DNA of 12,803 bases, taken from contig JAFGKP010000080.1 of assembly GCA_016928455.1 (NCBI GenBank), forward strand, positions 1 through 12,803, given 5' to 3'. Of the stretch, positions 1-7,089 are shown one piece after another (the first letter of the stretch is position 1; the number at the start of each line of letters is the position of its first letter). A program made the translations under genes and the position numbers. The notes beneath the pieces were generated by a model, which was not told where the DNA came from, made no database searches, and saw nothing but the letters and a program-made list of their open reading frames with translations. Source of the stretch: Methanomicrobia archaeon. Its GTDB lineage: Archaea; Halobacteriota; Syntropharchaeia; Alkanophagales; Methanospirareceae.

Positions 1-228
1 ATCGGGTTCTTCAAGAACAAGGCACTCTTCCTCGGGTTCGCGACCGAGCTGCTGCTCATCTTCGGGTTCGCGTACCTCTTTTTCTTCCAGCGGTTCCTGG
101 GCACGGGCCCGCTGGAGTTGAAGCACTGGCTCTTCTTCATCCCCTTTGCTATCCTTATCTTTGCGCTCGAGGAGATCAGGAAGTGGCTGAAGAGACGGCT
201 CGAGAGTAAAAAAGAGCAGGTAGAGTGA
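1..228 (+). CDS. Cation-transporting P-type ATPase, C-terminal fragment
   Basis: This is an open frame from base 1 ending at a TGA at 226-228, so only the last 75 residues of a longer protein are in the window. Two hydrophobic segments are visible (about residues 10-30 and 42-56), followed by a basic amphipathic tail with an EEIRKWLKRR motif. That layout (GFFKNK, two membrane helices, then EEIRK and a basic end) is the usual end of the C-terminal transmembrane domain of P2-type cation ATPases (calcium, proton or sodium pumps). The catalytic DKTG and ATP-binding domains lie outside the window, so the ion cannot be named. It could in principle be another membrane protein, but the EEIRK ending is characteristic. 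Confidence 0.75.
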   Translation: MGFFKNKALFLGFATELLLIFGFAYLFFFQRFLGTGPLELKHWLFFIPFAILIFALEEIRKWLKRRLESKKEQVE

Positions 229-452
229 TAACTCGATCAGCCGGTACAGCTAACTCATAGATTAATTGATTTGATTAGATAATCCTCGCATCCAATGATT
301 CATTATTTTATTATCTGACGTTTGTAAAGCGTTTTTTCACGTTCCATCAGTGCCTTTTTATAAGGTTCATTAGGTCTTCAACTAAAGAACGAGTTTACCG
401 AGCTAGCTTTTTTTTCAGCGCGATCTGAGAAGTCTATGCTATAACTTAAAAA
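229..452. other. AT-rich intergenic stretch with T-runs and a possible gene remnant
   Basis: No convincing gene is present. T-runs on the plus strand at 332-337 and 408-415 could end transcription of the upstream ATPase gene, since archaeal termination favours oligo-T. On the minus strand 377-303 is an open run of 24 codons ending in TAA, with a plausible protein-like tail (EPYKKALMEREKTLYKRQ), but it has no start codon and a TGA directly before it. It may be the remnant of a gene that lay downstream of hicA. Confidence 0.4.
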
Positions 453-672
453 TTATCGTATCTTCAAATAATCTTCAACTGGAAGTTCAACATCTTTTAG
501 AATATTCTTTCAATCCTCTTGGCAGCTCTTTTCAGGAATGTAGCGAAATGGTCGTTGTTCTGCCATCTTCGTGTCTCCAGATAGTGTGACTACCCTTTCG
601 GTGAACCATGACAAATCCCAATTTAGCGATGAGCTTGCACATATCCTCGCCAGAAATCAGCGGTAATTTCAT
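453..672 (-). pseudogene. hicA: HicA-family mRNA interferase toxin, disrupted
   Basis: Reading from an ATG at 672, with a GAGGTG Shine-Dalgarno just upstream, gives a clear HicA start: MKLPLISGEDMCKLI, then RKGSHTIWRHEDG with the GSH histidine that is catalytic in the family. HicA toxins are small double-stranded-RNA-binding-fold ribonucleases that cut mRNA and are neutralised by HicB. The frame hits TGA at 534-532 after 46 residues. Homology continues past it (KELPRGLK), and one extra base near 504-505 moves the family ending (ILKDVELPVEDYLKIR) to another frame, ending in TAA at 455-453. One nonsense codon plus one frameshift make this a decayed toxin gene. It lies 77 nt downstream of hicB on the same strand. 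Confidence 0.8.
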
Positions 673-749
673 AGACACCTCTATTTAAACAGGGATTTAA
701 TGAAAGACGTTCACGTTTTATCCAGAAACGAGCGGCAACTTCATAGCAT

Positions 750-977
750 CTACACTTCTATCTCTATCTCTTGGATACCCGCAAATTTGGTACCGAGAAG
801 TTCCTGTTCTTCTGCTTTAAACGCCTCGAGATGTGCTTCAATTGCCTCCTTCAGATTCGTCATGAGTTCGTCAAGCGTCTTTCCATAAGAATAGCAGCCC
901 TTTAGTGAGGGGACGGTGCCTATAAAAACGCCATCCTCATCTTTCTCGATTAACACAATGACGCTTTGCTTTGTCAT
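750..977 (-). CDS. hicB: HicB-family antitoxin
   Basis: This is a 75-residue protein of the HicB type. It opens with a beta strand (SVIVLIEKDEDGVFIGTVP), followed by the family hallmark SLKGCYSYGKTLDELMTNLKEAIEAHLE, which is the partial RNase H-like HicB fold. HicB proteins bind and block the HicA ribonuclease, and some also repress their own promoter. This one is the short form and shows no added helix-turn-helix or ribbon-helix-helix DNA-binding tail. The ATG at 977 has a GAGGTAG Shine-Dalgarno with good spacing. The order hicB then hicA on one strand is a common alternative arrangement. The partner toxin downstream is broken, so this antitoxin may be an orphan or may act on HicA proteins encoded elsewhere in the genome. 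Confidence 0.88.
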   Translation of the reverse strand: MTKQSVIVLIEKDEDGVFIGTVPSLKGCYSYGKTLDELMTNLKEAIEAHLEAFKAEEQELLGTKFAGIQEIEIEV

Positions 978-1276
978 TTACTCTACCTCAAATAACTCTT
1001 GGATTTTACGTTACGTTAAGTAAGTCTATTGGCCTTCCCCCTCCTGTAGCGTAGAAAAAGAAGCGGCTTGGATTCTGAAGTGCGGGAAGAAATTGGCTGA
1101 AGAAAAAGCGGACACTGCCACCTTAGCTGGTGGAGCATGAATGCTTGCACCAGACCCATTTATCTGAGCGTAAAAGAGCAAGCTTTGGCCATCATCGAGG
1201 ATGGGGGTGGTAATCTTCAACAGCGAGCAGAGCCATACTCCTTTACAACTTCTTATCGCGAAACGGTGGTGGTCTC
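978..1276. other. Non-coding gap between hicB and the reductase gene
   Basis: No supported gene is present. A tandem AACGTAACGTAA-type repeat lies around 1007-1018 just upstream of hicB and could be an operator, though HicB here has no visible DNA-binding domain. Plus-strand frame 1024-1137 stays open and ends in TGA with a protein-like tail (AAWILKCGKKLAEEKADTAT), but it has no plausible start. It may be the 3' remnant of an eroded gene. Bases 1241-1249 (CTTTACAAC) are a weak TATA-like match for the reductase gene. Confidence 0.35.
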
Positions 1277-2461
1277 ATGCGCGCGGAGCGTTACGATGTC
1301 GTTGTGGTCGGTGCGGGACCTGCGGGCAGTTCCACGGCGAAGACGGCTGCGGAGCAGGGCCTTGATGTGCTCCTGATCGAGCGGAATGCGGAGATCGGCG
1401 TGCCGGTGCGGTGCGCGGAAGGCGTGAGTAAAGAGATCGAGCAGTTCGTCGCGATCGACCCGCGATGGGTGTGCACAGCGCCACGGGGCATGATCCTCTA
1501 CGGCCCGGATGGCACGGCAATTGTACTCTCTGTGGCAGGCGGTGAGGAGATAGGCTATGTCGTGGATCGGCGGCTCTTCGATAAAGCAGTGGCGCAACAA
1601 GCAGCGCGCGCAGGTGCGGAGGTACGTGTGAAGACGCGTGCTACCGGGCTCATCAGGGCTGATGGCTTTGTAAAAGGTGTGTACGCAACCACAACCGGCG
1701 AGCCTGTGCGTATCTGCGCGGATATCGTTGTGGGCGCAGACGGAGTGGAATCGCAGATCGGTCGCTGGGCGGGGATGGATACCTACTTGCCCTTATCGGA
1801 TATCGCTATCTGTGCACAATACCTCCTGTGCGACATCACGGTCAACACCGCTTTTTATGAAACGTACTTTGGCGCCGCCATCGCCCCGAAAGGTTATGCG
1901 TGGATCTTCCCCAAGGGTCAGGATAGCGCGAACGTTGGCGTGGGTATCAGCGGCGATATGTCAGGTGAATCAAGTCGCGCACGTGATTATCTCGATACGT
2001 TCGTTTCCCAACGGTTTCCCAACGGTAAGATTCTCGCTAAGAGCTATGGCGCGGTGCCGTTGAGCGGCCCGGTCTACGAAACAGTTGCCAACGGCCTACT
2101 TCTGGTTGGCGATGCCGCGCGACACGTGAATCCCGCGAACGGCGGCGGCATCCTCCAAGCACTCCAGGGCGGCGCGATCGCCGGCGAGGTCATTGCGAAC
2201 GCGGTGCGCGATCGAGACGTCTCCAAACGGGGTTTACAGGGTTATGAGAAGCGCTGGCGGCGTGAATTCGGGCGCGTCCTGCTCGTGGGTCTGCGTATGA
2301 ATCAGGTTCTGACGCGATTGGATGACCACGCGCTCACCCAGTTCTTTCAGTCTCTGGGTGGTGAGATCACGGTCAAGAGGTATAGCGAGCGTGCGTGCAT
2401 GAAGGAGCTTATCAGAAAGAATCCGAGGGTGCTCGTCAGTCTTTTGCGATTGCTTTTTTGA
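1277..2461 (+). CDS. Geranylgeranyl reductase family flavoprotein
   Basis: This 394-residue FAD-dependent reductase belongs to the archaeal digeranylgeranylglycerophospholipid reductase family. The family saturates double bonds in isoprenoid chains of ether lipids; relatives act on prenyl chains of quinones or chlorophyll. Visible motifs are the N-terminal dinucleotide site GAGPAGS (residues 12-18), the acidic residue ending strand 2 (E35), PVRCAEG with the conserved cysteine C46, the substrate-region motif PKGYAWIFPKG (about 204-214), and the FAD-binding GDAARHVNPANGGGI (from 278). Length is normal for the family. The ATG at 1277 follows a GGTGGTGGT ribosome site. A T-run overlaps the stop at 2453-2458 and may help termination. 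It converges with the UbiA gene, leaving only 30 nt between them. Membrane-lipid reduction is the default role; reduction of a respiratory-quinone tail is an alternative. Confidence 0.9.
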   Translation: MRAERYDVVVVGAGPAGSSTAKTAAEQGLDVLLIERNAEIGVPVRCAEGVSKEIEQFVAIDPRWVCTAPRGMILYGPDGTAIVLSVAGGEEIGYVVDRRLFDKAVAQQAARAGAEVRVKTRATGLIRADGFVKGVYATTTGEPVRICADIVVGADGVESQIGRWAGMDTYLPLSDIAICAQYLLCDITVNTAFYETYFGAAIAPKGYAWIFPKGQDSANVGVGISGDMSGESSRARDYLDTFVSQRFPNGKILAKSYGAVPLSGPVYETVANGLLLVGDAARHVNPANGGGILQALQGGAIAGEVIANAVRDRDVSKRGLQGYEKRWRREFGRVLLVGLRMNQVLTRLDDHALTQFFQSLGGEITVKRYSERACMKELIRKNPRVLVSLLRLLF

Positions 2462-2491
2462 GGTTGCGGCCGGAATCCACGGGTTACTATC

Positions 2492-3427
2492 TTATCCGAA
2501 CACGAACGCCAGGAGCGGAATGAGCCCCACGAGCGTTATAAAGATGATCAGGGGTAACGTGATCTTACTGACCGCAACCTCATAGGAATTTTGGACCTTT
2601 GTCGCCTGATACAATGGCCGGACGATCATATATGCCAGCGGCACGACCACCAGCATCGCGATCCCAACGGGATTAGGGATGACTCCAAAGCCCCAGAGCA
2701 GAACGCTGATCACGGCGCAGAGTATAATCGCCCCGATCGAGATGACCACCGTCGCAGGCGGCCCGAACCTAACGGTCATGGTCTGTCGCCCAATCGCCCT
2801 GTCAGCGGGCGCATCAGGAATTGCAAGGAGTGCTGCGGCAACGGCCATGGCGATGAGTGTTGGCGTACTTACAAGCCATGGTACTGGATCAGTCCAGATC
2901 CCGGTCTGCAGGAGAAAACCGCCGACCACCGCTCCAGGACCGTGCATCAGGCCATCCGCGAGTTCGCCCCAGGTTCGATAGCTTAATCTAAGCGGTGGCG
3001 CGGTGTACCCCCAGCCGAGGAAGAGGGCTATCGCAGCAAGGATAAGAAGATACACCGTTGGAACATGCGGTGTCGCACGGATGAGTAGCACCCCAGCACC
3101 GAAGAGCAATAAGGCTATCACGACAATACCGATCCTCACTTCCCTGAAGCTTAGCTTCCCCTCCACGAGCATGCGTGAGCCTGCATTGAACGGCCCGACA
3201 TTCGTGTTGATTCGATCAGAGGGGTAGTCGAAATACTCATTGATGAATACCGTATTTATCTCGATGAGCAGGAGACAGAGATAGCCAAGCGCAAAGACCG
3301 TGCCGTTGAAGGTCTGATACCGCTGATAAGCAATAGCCGCGCCGAGACTGTACGTGATCACCGCCCAGTAATACATCGTGCACCGAGAGAGGGTGAGCCA
3401 TGCAGTAACTTTCTCTTTGACGCGCAT
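2492..3427 (-). CDS. UbiA-family prenyltransferase, MenA-like
   Basis: This 311-residue integral membrane protein has about eight or nine hydrophobic helices. UbiA enzymes move a polyprenyl group from its diphosphate to an acceptor. Aspartate motif I reads NEYFDYPSD (residues 63-71), with glutamate in place of the usual first aspartate. Motif II reads DAPADRAIG (D205, D209). The segment PFNAGSRMLVEGKLS and the later YTAPPLRLSYRTWGELADG resemble the MenA branch that prenylates naphthoate rings, rather than DGGGP synthase. The acceptor is therefore probably a quinone or phenazine precursor (inference). An upstream GTG at 3523 would add 32 residues. I prefer the ATG at 3427 because a TATA box at 3466-3473 lies about 40 nt before it and inside that extension, and membrane helix 1 begins shortly after. 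Confidence 0.85.
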   Translation of the reverse strand: MRVKEKVTAWLTLSRCTMYYWAVITYSLGAAIAYQRYQTFNGTVFALGYLCLLLIEINTVFINEYFDYPSDRINTNVGPFNAGSRMLVEGKLSFREVRIGIVVIALLLFGAGVLLIRATPHVPTVYLLILAAIALFLGWGYTAPPLRLSYRTWGELADGLMHGPGAVVGGFLLQTGIWTDPVPWLVSTPTLIAMAVAAALLAIPDAPADRAIGRQTMTVRFGPPATVVISIGAIILCAVISVLLWGFGVIPNPVGIAMLVVVPLAYMIVRPLYQATKVQNSYEVAVSKITLPLIIFITLVGLIPLLAFVFG

Positions 3428-3465
3428 GTTTCGTTCGTGTCCGTAAAGAAGAGGGGTGAAAGGAC

Positions 3466-3473
3466 TATAAAAA
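3466..3473 (-). promoter_or_regulatory. TATA box for the UbiA gene
   Basis: The minus strand reads TTTTTATA, predicting transcription start near 3443 and a leader of about 16 nt to the ATG at 3427. It lies in the gap after the SCP2-like gene, so the prenyltransferase can be made independently of the upstream cluster. Confidence 0.5.
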
Positions 3474-3506
3474 CTTACTGGCACCGTAATCGCTCTGCCG
3501 CCGTGC

Positions 3507-3884
3507 TCATAAGAAGAGGTCACGCAATTTCATGACCGCCTGGCTCCCTTTAAAGGAGCAGGGTGTGATTCGTATCTTCTCTGTCCGTTCGTCGTGCTTG
3601 AATCGCGCCGCATCACGATTCCGGAGTAGATAGAGCAATTCGGCATGCTCACCCCGAACGATCACGTCAGGGTCTTTATGCAATCCCGGCTGCAATAAGA
3701 TTGAGCCGCCGCGCAGAAAGATGAAGTGGTAGCTCTCTATCTCGGTCTGGAAATTTAAGACCAGGGGCATCAAGAGGTTGTAGAAGAGCGCTTTTATCGT
3801 TCCGCCAGGTCCAGAAAGCTCTTTCTCCACCTTGCGCTCCGCTTCGGCCACGATCTCATCCAGCAGTCCCTGCAGCGTTTCCAT
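3507..3884 (-). CDS. SCP2-like sterol/lipid carrier domain protein
   Basis: This is a small 125-residue soluble protein. The N-terminal half is helical and charged (LLDEIVAEAERKVEKEL). The second half has the SCP2 pattern: a hydrophobic strand (YHFIFLRGGSILLQPG), then DPDVIVRGEHAELLYLLRNRDAA, then a short basic strand region. SCP2 folds hold long hydrophobic ligands in a tunnel; the bacterial relative UbiJ binds isoprenoid quinone intermediates. Here it lies 40 nt after the exchanger gene and directly before the UbiA gene, so binding a prenylated lipid is a reasonable guess (inference). The open frame extends to 3968, but that would overlap the exchanger gene by 44 nt with a low-complexity R/H/P-rich leader, so the ATG at 3884 is preferred. 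Family assignment is from pattern only. Confidence 0.65.
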   Translation of the reverse strand: METLQGLLDEIVAEAERKVEKELSGPGGTIKALFYNLLMPLVLNFQTEIESYHFIFLRGGSILLQPGLHKDPDVIVRGEHAELLYLLRNRDAARFKHDERTEKIRITPCSFKGSQAVMKLRDLFL

Positions 3885-3924
3885 TTTTATCGTGTTCCCC
3901 GGCCCTGGTCGGTGAGTCCGCCGA

Positions 3925-4989
3925 TCATGAAAGCGTGATTGAGAACGAGGTGATAATAAAGAGTGCATAGAGGAAGAGAAATATGATCCCTTCGCGGCGC
4001 GTGATCTTCCAATCGGTCTTAATAAAGATCAGCAGGAGCACGCTTATGAAGATCATAAACGGTGCATTGTAGAGTATTGATGCACGGATCACGGTAATCG
4101 GGAAGACGAGTGCCGCGGCACCAGCAATCAGGGAGATGTTCACGATGTTCGACCCGAGCACGTTGCCGACCGCGATGTTCCCGTAGCCCTGTCTAGCAGC
4201 TGATGCGGTCACCCCCAATTCAGGTAGCGAGGTCCCCACGGCGACGATGCTGATGCCGATAACCGTCTTCGAGATATCGAAGAACTCCGCAAAGAAGACC
4301 GCCTCGTTTACCAGGAAGCTCGCGCCGAACACTACTGCGAGTCCGCTGAGCATGAGCACGGTGAAATCCTTCAGCAGGCCAGAGCGGGACAATTCCTTGA
4401 GTTTCTCTTCTGACCGCTCACGATCCCGCTCTTTGTGGTTGAGGATCGGGCCCAGGCCATTTTTCATCGTGACGAGGTATCTGAACTCCAGGAAATATCT
4501 GAGGAATTCACGGAACGCCCGGGAGTCCTCGTCCGTGAATTTCGACTTGTTCTCAAAGAGGAAAACGGCATAGGCCACATAGAACAGAACCAGGATCAGC
4601 GCCTCGAACCGCGAAATCACACCGTTGAAGATGAAGAGATAGAAGAGGAGTGCGACAAGGAGCATGATATAGCCATCGCGCTGCAGCATCTCGCGCCGCG
4701 TCATTATCGTGGCGATAAGTGCGCCGATTCCCACGATCAGGCCGATATTAGCGATGTTTGAGCCGACAACGTTCCCCACAACGATATCGCTCTCTGCCTT
4801 GAGTGCGGCGAAGATCGAAGAGGCAAGTTCGGGCAGGGAGGTGCCTACGGCTACCAGAGTGAGCCCGATCACGAACTGGGAGACTCCTAATTTCTCGGCT
4901 ATTGATACCGCAGCTTTGACGAGGAAATCCGAGCCCTTCACGAGCAGGATCAGACCCACCACGAACCAGAGGATGTTAATGAGTATCAT
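3925..4989 (-). CDS. Sodium/calcium exchanger family membrane protein (CaCA, YrbG-like)
   Basis: This 354-residue protein has about ten or eleven membrane helices arranged as two inverted halves. Each half carries the CaCA signature: GTSLPELASS followed by GNVVGSNIANIGLIVG in the first, and GTSLPELGVTASA followed by GNVLGSNIVNISLIAG in the second. The glutamates and asparagines of these alpha repeats bind the exchanged cations. A charged cytoplasmic loop (about residues 145-205, including NHKERDRERSEEKLKEL) separates the halves. The role is likely calcium or other cation extrusion driven by sodium or protons at the cytoplasmic membrane; the exact ions cannot be read. A TATA-like AATAAATA on the minus strand at 5017-5024 sits about 30 nt before the ATG, suggesting its own start with a very short leader. 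Confidence 0.92.
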   Translation of the reverse strand: MILINILWFVVGLILLVKGSDFLVKAAVSIAEKLGVSQFVIGLTLVAVGTSLPELASSIFAALKAESDIVVGNVVGSNIANIGLIVGIGALIATIMTRREMLQRDGYIMLLVALLFYLFIFNGVISRFEALILVLFYVAYAVFLFENKSKFTDEDSRAFREFLRYFLEFRYLVTMKNGLGPILNHKERDRERSEEKLKELSRSGLLKDFTVLMLSGLAVVFGASFLVNEAVFFAEFFDISKTVIGISIVAVGTSLPELGVTASAARQGYGNIAVGNVLGSNIVNISLIAGAAALVFPITVIRASILYNAPFMIFISVLLLIFIKTDWKITRREGIIFLFLYALFIITSFSITLS

Positions 4990-5016
4990 TGCCTGTTACC
5001 GTTTGAGGAGCGCCCG

Positions 5017-5024
5017 TATTTATT
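5017..5024 (-). promoter_or_regulatory. TATA-like element for the exchanger gene
   Basis: The minus strand reads AATAAATA in the 43-nt gap between the PrsW gene and the exchanger gene. Transcription would begin near 4994, about 5 nt before the ATG at 4989, giving an almost leaderless mRNA. Confidence 0.4.
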
Positions 5025-5032
5025 CTTAGCTC

Positions 5033-5638
5033 TTACTCATGGTTATTGTTATCGCCCGTCAGAGCGGGGACATGGCTCGATAAGCGCTCAGATGTCCGCC
5101 TGTAAAGCTGCCACGCGAGAACATACGCTAGAAGTACCGCACCCAGCCTGCCAATAAGCCACACACTACCAAAGAGCGCGGTTAAATTATTCACGAAATG
5201 GAGTACCACCGCGATCAGAAAGAACCGTATTGGCTGTTTGGTGGCAATCCCGTAGGTGGCGATCGAGGTGCTCGCGGCATGGAAGAATGGCCCGGGTAGT
5301 CGGATAGGTATCGGCACGCCCAGCGTGAAGACGTAGACGAAGAACTCGGCGATGCCAAAGCCCAGGCCCGTGAGAAAACCGAGCGAAAAGAGCGAACGTT
5401 CTGTCTCTTCGTGCCGGTAAAAGAGCGGATAGACCTTCGCAAATTCTTCAATGAGTGGCGTGAATATCGCTGTTGCGCAGATGGAGACGTAGATGAGCGA
5501 GACGGCGGTAAGCTCACAGAGATAGTCACTGAGCGAGCTGAGATAGAGCGTCAGCGGTACGCTGATGATGATCCCGGAGCTGAAGAAGAATAGTTTCTCG
5601 CGTATACTCGACCGATGGCTTGCTCCTTGCTGCTCCAT
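5033..5638 (-). CDS. PrsW family intramembrane metalloprotease
   Basis: This 201-residue protein has six to seven membrane helices. The four PrsW motifs are present in order: IEEFAKVYP (E64, E65, K68), GFGIAEFFVY (E98), FFHAASTSIATYG (H120) and LHFVNN (H147). In the family these residues form the metal site inside the membrane. The best-studied member cuts an anti-sigma factor in Bacillus; archaeal roles are unknown. The substrate here cannot be inferred, since archaea have no sigma factors. The gene starts at an ATG with an AAGGGG ribosome site. It lies 50 nt downstream of the M20 peptidase gene on the same strand, so the two are probably co-transcribed. Related families (CPBP/Abi) share the EE motif, but the overall pattern fits PrsW better. 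Confidence 0.8.
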   Translation of the reverse strand: MEQQGASHRSSIREKLFFFSSGIIISVPLTLYLSSLSDYLCELTAVSLIYVSICATAIFTPLIEEFAKVYPLFYRHEETERSLFSLGFLTGLGFGIAEFFVYVFTLGVPIPIRLPGPFFHAASTSIATYGIATKQPIRFFLIAVVLHFVNNLTALFGSVWLIGRLGAVLLAYVLAWQLYRRTSERLSSHVPALTGDNNNHE

Positions 5639-5688
5639 GTCCCCTTGCTCCGCTCTATCTATCTACCTATCCGTGTTGAGGGAGACGA

Positions 5689-6957
5689 TCAGGTTTCTTT
5701 CTGCCGGGTCAGTAGACGAAGCAGGAACTTCACGTAGTTCGTTAAATCGCTAATTCGGACATTCTCGTCGGGTCCGTGTATGTTGCTCTCAGTGCACCGC
5801 CAGACCCCGAAGGAGCATACCGGCTGCTGTGACCGCTGAACAGCATACCCCACGTCTAACCCGCCCTGCACGCCATTTATCCCTTTCGGAACGCCGAAGG
5901 CGGCCGATGCCGCGGCCTGCACGCGTCTCACCCAGTCGTGGCTCGGATCGGTGAACATAGGCGGGAATCCCGGCTTCGGCGTCAGATTCAGGTCTATACC
6001 GTGGTCGGCTTTAATTGTCGCTACCGCGTCTTTAAACTCCTCCACCACGCTGTCTGCCGATTCCTCTGGTATATACCGCCGGTCGCCGCGTATCCTGCAA
6101 CTTGGTGGTATTAGATTTTCCTTCACCCCGCCGTTGATCATTGTCACGTTAAAAACCGGCTTGATATGCTGCTGGCCGGTCAGGTCCGTGATCTCCGGAC
6201 TGCAGGGTACCGCCGACTCCCTGCGCTCAATTTCACCTTTCAGTGCCTGTAACTCGTGAACGACGAGCGCGGCCTGCTCGACCGCATTCACGCCCAGGAA
6301 GGGGGTCGAGCTATGACTTGATCTTCCGTGTATTACCATCTCCCAATTGAGCACGCCGTTCGTCGCCACGCAGATCCCTTCGTTGTCCGTATCCATACAG
6401 AGCATATAGTCACCCTGCAGGAGTCCCTCATCAGCAAAGTAGCACAAGCCAGAATACAATCCTAGCTCCTCGTCTGTGGTCAGGACAACGCGCAGCGAGT
6501 ACCTGCTCTCGAGCTCCTGCACCTCCATGATGTGCAACGCGGTGAGCAGTGCTGCGACGTTCCCCTTCGGATCAGCAACGCCGCGGCCGAATATCTTACC
6601 GTCTTTGATCACCGGCTCAAACGGCGGGGTACTCCAGCCCTCGCCCGCAGGCACCACATCCAGATGCGTGTAGAGGTCAACGCTCTCGCGCGCAGCATAC
6701 GCTTTCGTGGCGATGAGATTCGCCCTCACCCCATGCAGGTCCGCATCCTTGAGCCGCACGTTGACAATCTCCTGGGGGATATCTATACGTTCGCAGACGA
6801 AGCCAAACCCTGTGAGCATCGAGATCAGCCAGTCAACGATCTCGCCATAGTGTTCGCCTGGCGGCACGAACGTGGGAAACTTGATCAGTGCAGTAAGCGT
6901 CTCGATCAGAAACTGCTGCATGTCCTTCTGCTCTACGTAGTCGGTCTGATCTCTCAT
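5689..6957 (-). CDS. M20-family metallopeptidase (ArgE/DapE/carboxypeptidase type)
   Basis: This 422-residue cytoplasmic di-zinc hydrolase belongs to the family containing acetylornithine deacetylase, succinyl-diaminopimelate desuccinylase and dipeptidases. Zinc ligands and catalytic residues, numbered from the chosen start: HLD (H98, D100), bridging D129 in GRGVADPKGN, general base E163 with E164 in TTDEELG, D189 in MDTDNEG, and H394 in NIHGPDENV. H214 in RSSHSS belongs to the dimerisation domain. The substrate is not determined; no arginine- or lysine-pathway genes are nearby. The open frame reaches 7002, but a TATA box near 7008-7020 would place transcription start downstream of that codon. 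The ATG at 6957 has an AGGAGG ribosome site and is preferred; 6978 is also possible. Confidence 0.88.
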   Translation of the reverse strand: MRDQTDYVEQKDMQQFLIETLTALIKFPTFVPPGEHYGEIVDWLISMLTGFGFVCERIDIPQEIVNVRLKDADLHGVRANLIATKAYAARESVDLYTHLDVVPAGEGWSTPPFEPVIKDGKIFGRGVADPKGNVAALLTALHIMEVQELESRYSLRVVLTTDEELGLYSGLCYFADEGLLQGDYMLCMDTDNEGICVATNGVLNWEMVIHGRSSHSSTPFLGVNAVEQAALVVHELQALKGEIERRESAVPCSPEITDLTGQQHIKPVFNVTMINGGVKENLIPPSCRIRGDRRYIPEESADSVVEEFKDAVATIKADHGIDLNLTPKPGFPPMFTDPSHDWVRRVQAAASAAFGVPKGINGVQGGLDVGYAVQRSQQPVCSFGVWRCTESNIHGPDENVRISDLTNYVKFLLRLLTRQKET

Positions 6958-7007
6958 GGGCCTCCTTCCGCCTTCCATGCCGCCCCTTTCGTCCTTCATC
7001 ATACAAA

Positions 7008-7020
7008 AACCTTAAATAAC
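7008..7020. promoter_or_regulatory. Shared TATA-like element between M20 and phosphoribosyltransferase genes
   Basis: The plus strand reads AACCTTAAATAAC, which resembles a TATA box on both strands. It sits in the divergent gap. On the minus strand it would start transcription near 6988 for the M20 gene; on the plus strand near 7039 for the phosphoribosyltransferase gene. Confidence 0.4.
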
Positions 7021-7043
7021 TACGCGCACAAAAATAGTAAACT

Positions 7044-7089
7044 CGTAGCGAGCAAACGGTACAGAGTAGTTGCGAGACCGAACGGTATG
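7044..7089 (+). repeat. Imperfect direct repeat ahead of the phosphoribosyltransferase gene
   Basis: Two similar units, CGTAGCGAGCAAACGGTA (7044-7061) and AGTTGCGAGACCGAACGGTA (7068-7087), share GCGAG and AACGGTA with two bases more spacing in the second. The second copy runs into the start codon. It could be a regulator site or a small local duplication. Confidence 0.4.

Noticed and set aside
532..534. TGA in hicA as a recoded (selenocysteine) codon
   Set aside because: A separate frameshift follows within 30 bases and the position is a lysine or glycine in relatives, so simple decay is the better explanation.
1026..1220. Minus-strand 64-codon open frame upstream of hicB
   Set aside because: No family resemblance and no ribosome site. 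It overlaps a plus-strand open stretch that looks more protein-like but has no start.
3508..3510. ATG overlapping the SCP2-like stop codon as a start for UbiA
   Set aside because: Its frame stops after eleven codons, so it does not read UbiA.
5650..5675. TATC/TACC tetranucleotide run resembling a microsatellite
   Set aside because: Only about four imperfect units; too short to call a repeat with confidence.
6532..7086. Upstream part of a 412-codon plus-strand frame leading into the phosphoribosyltransferase
   Set aside because: It is the antisense shadow of the M20 gene. The family N-terminus begins at 7087.
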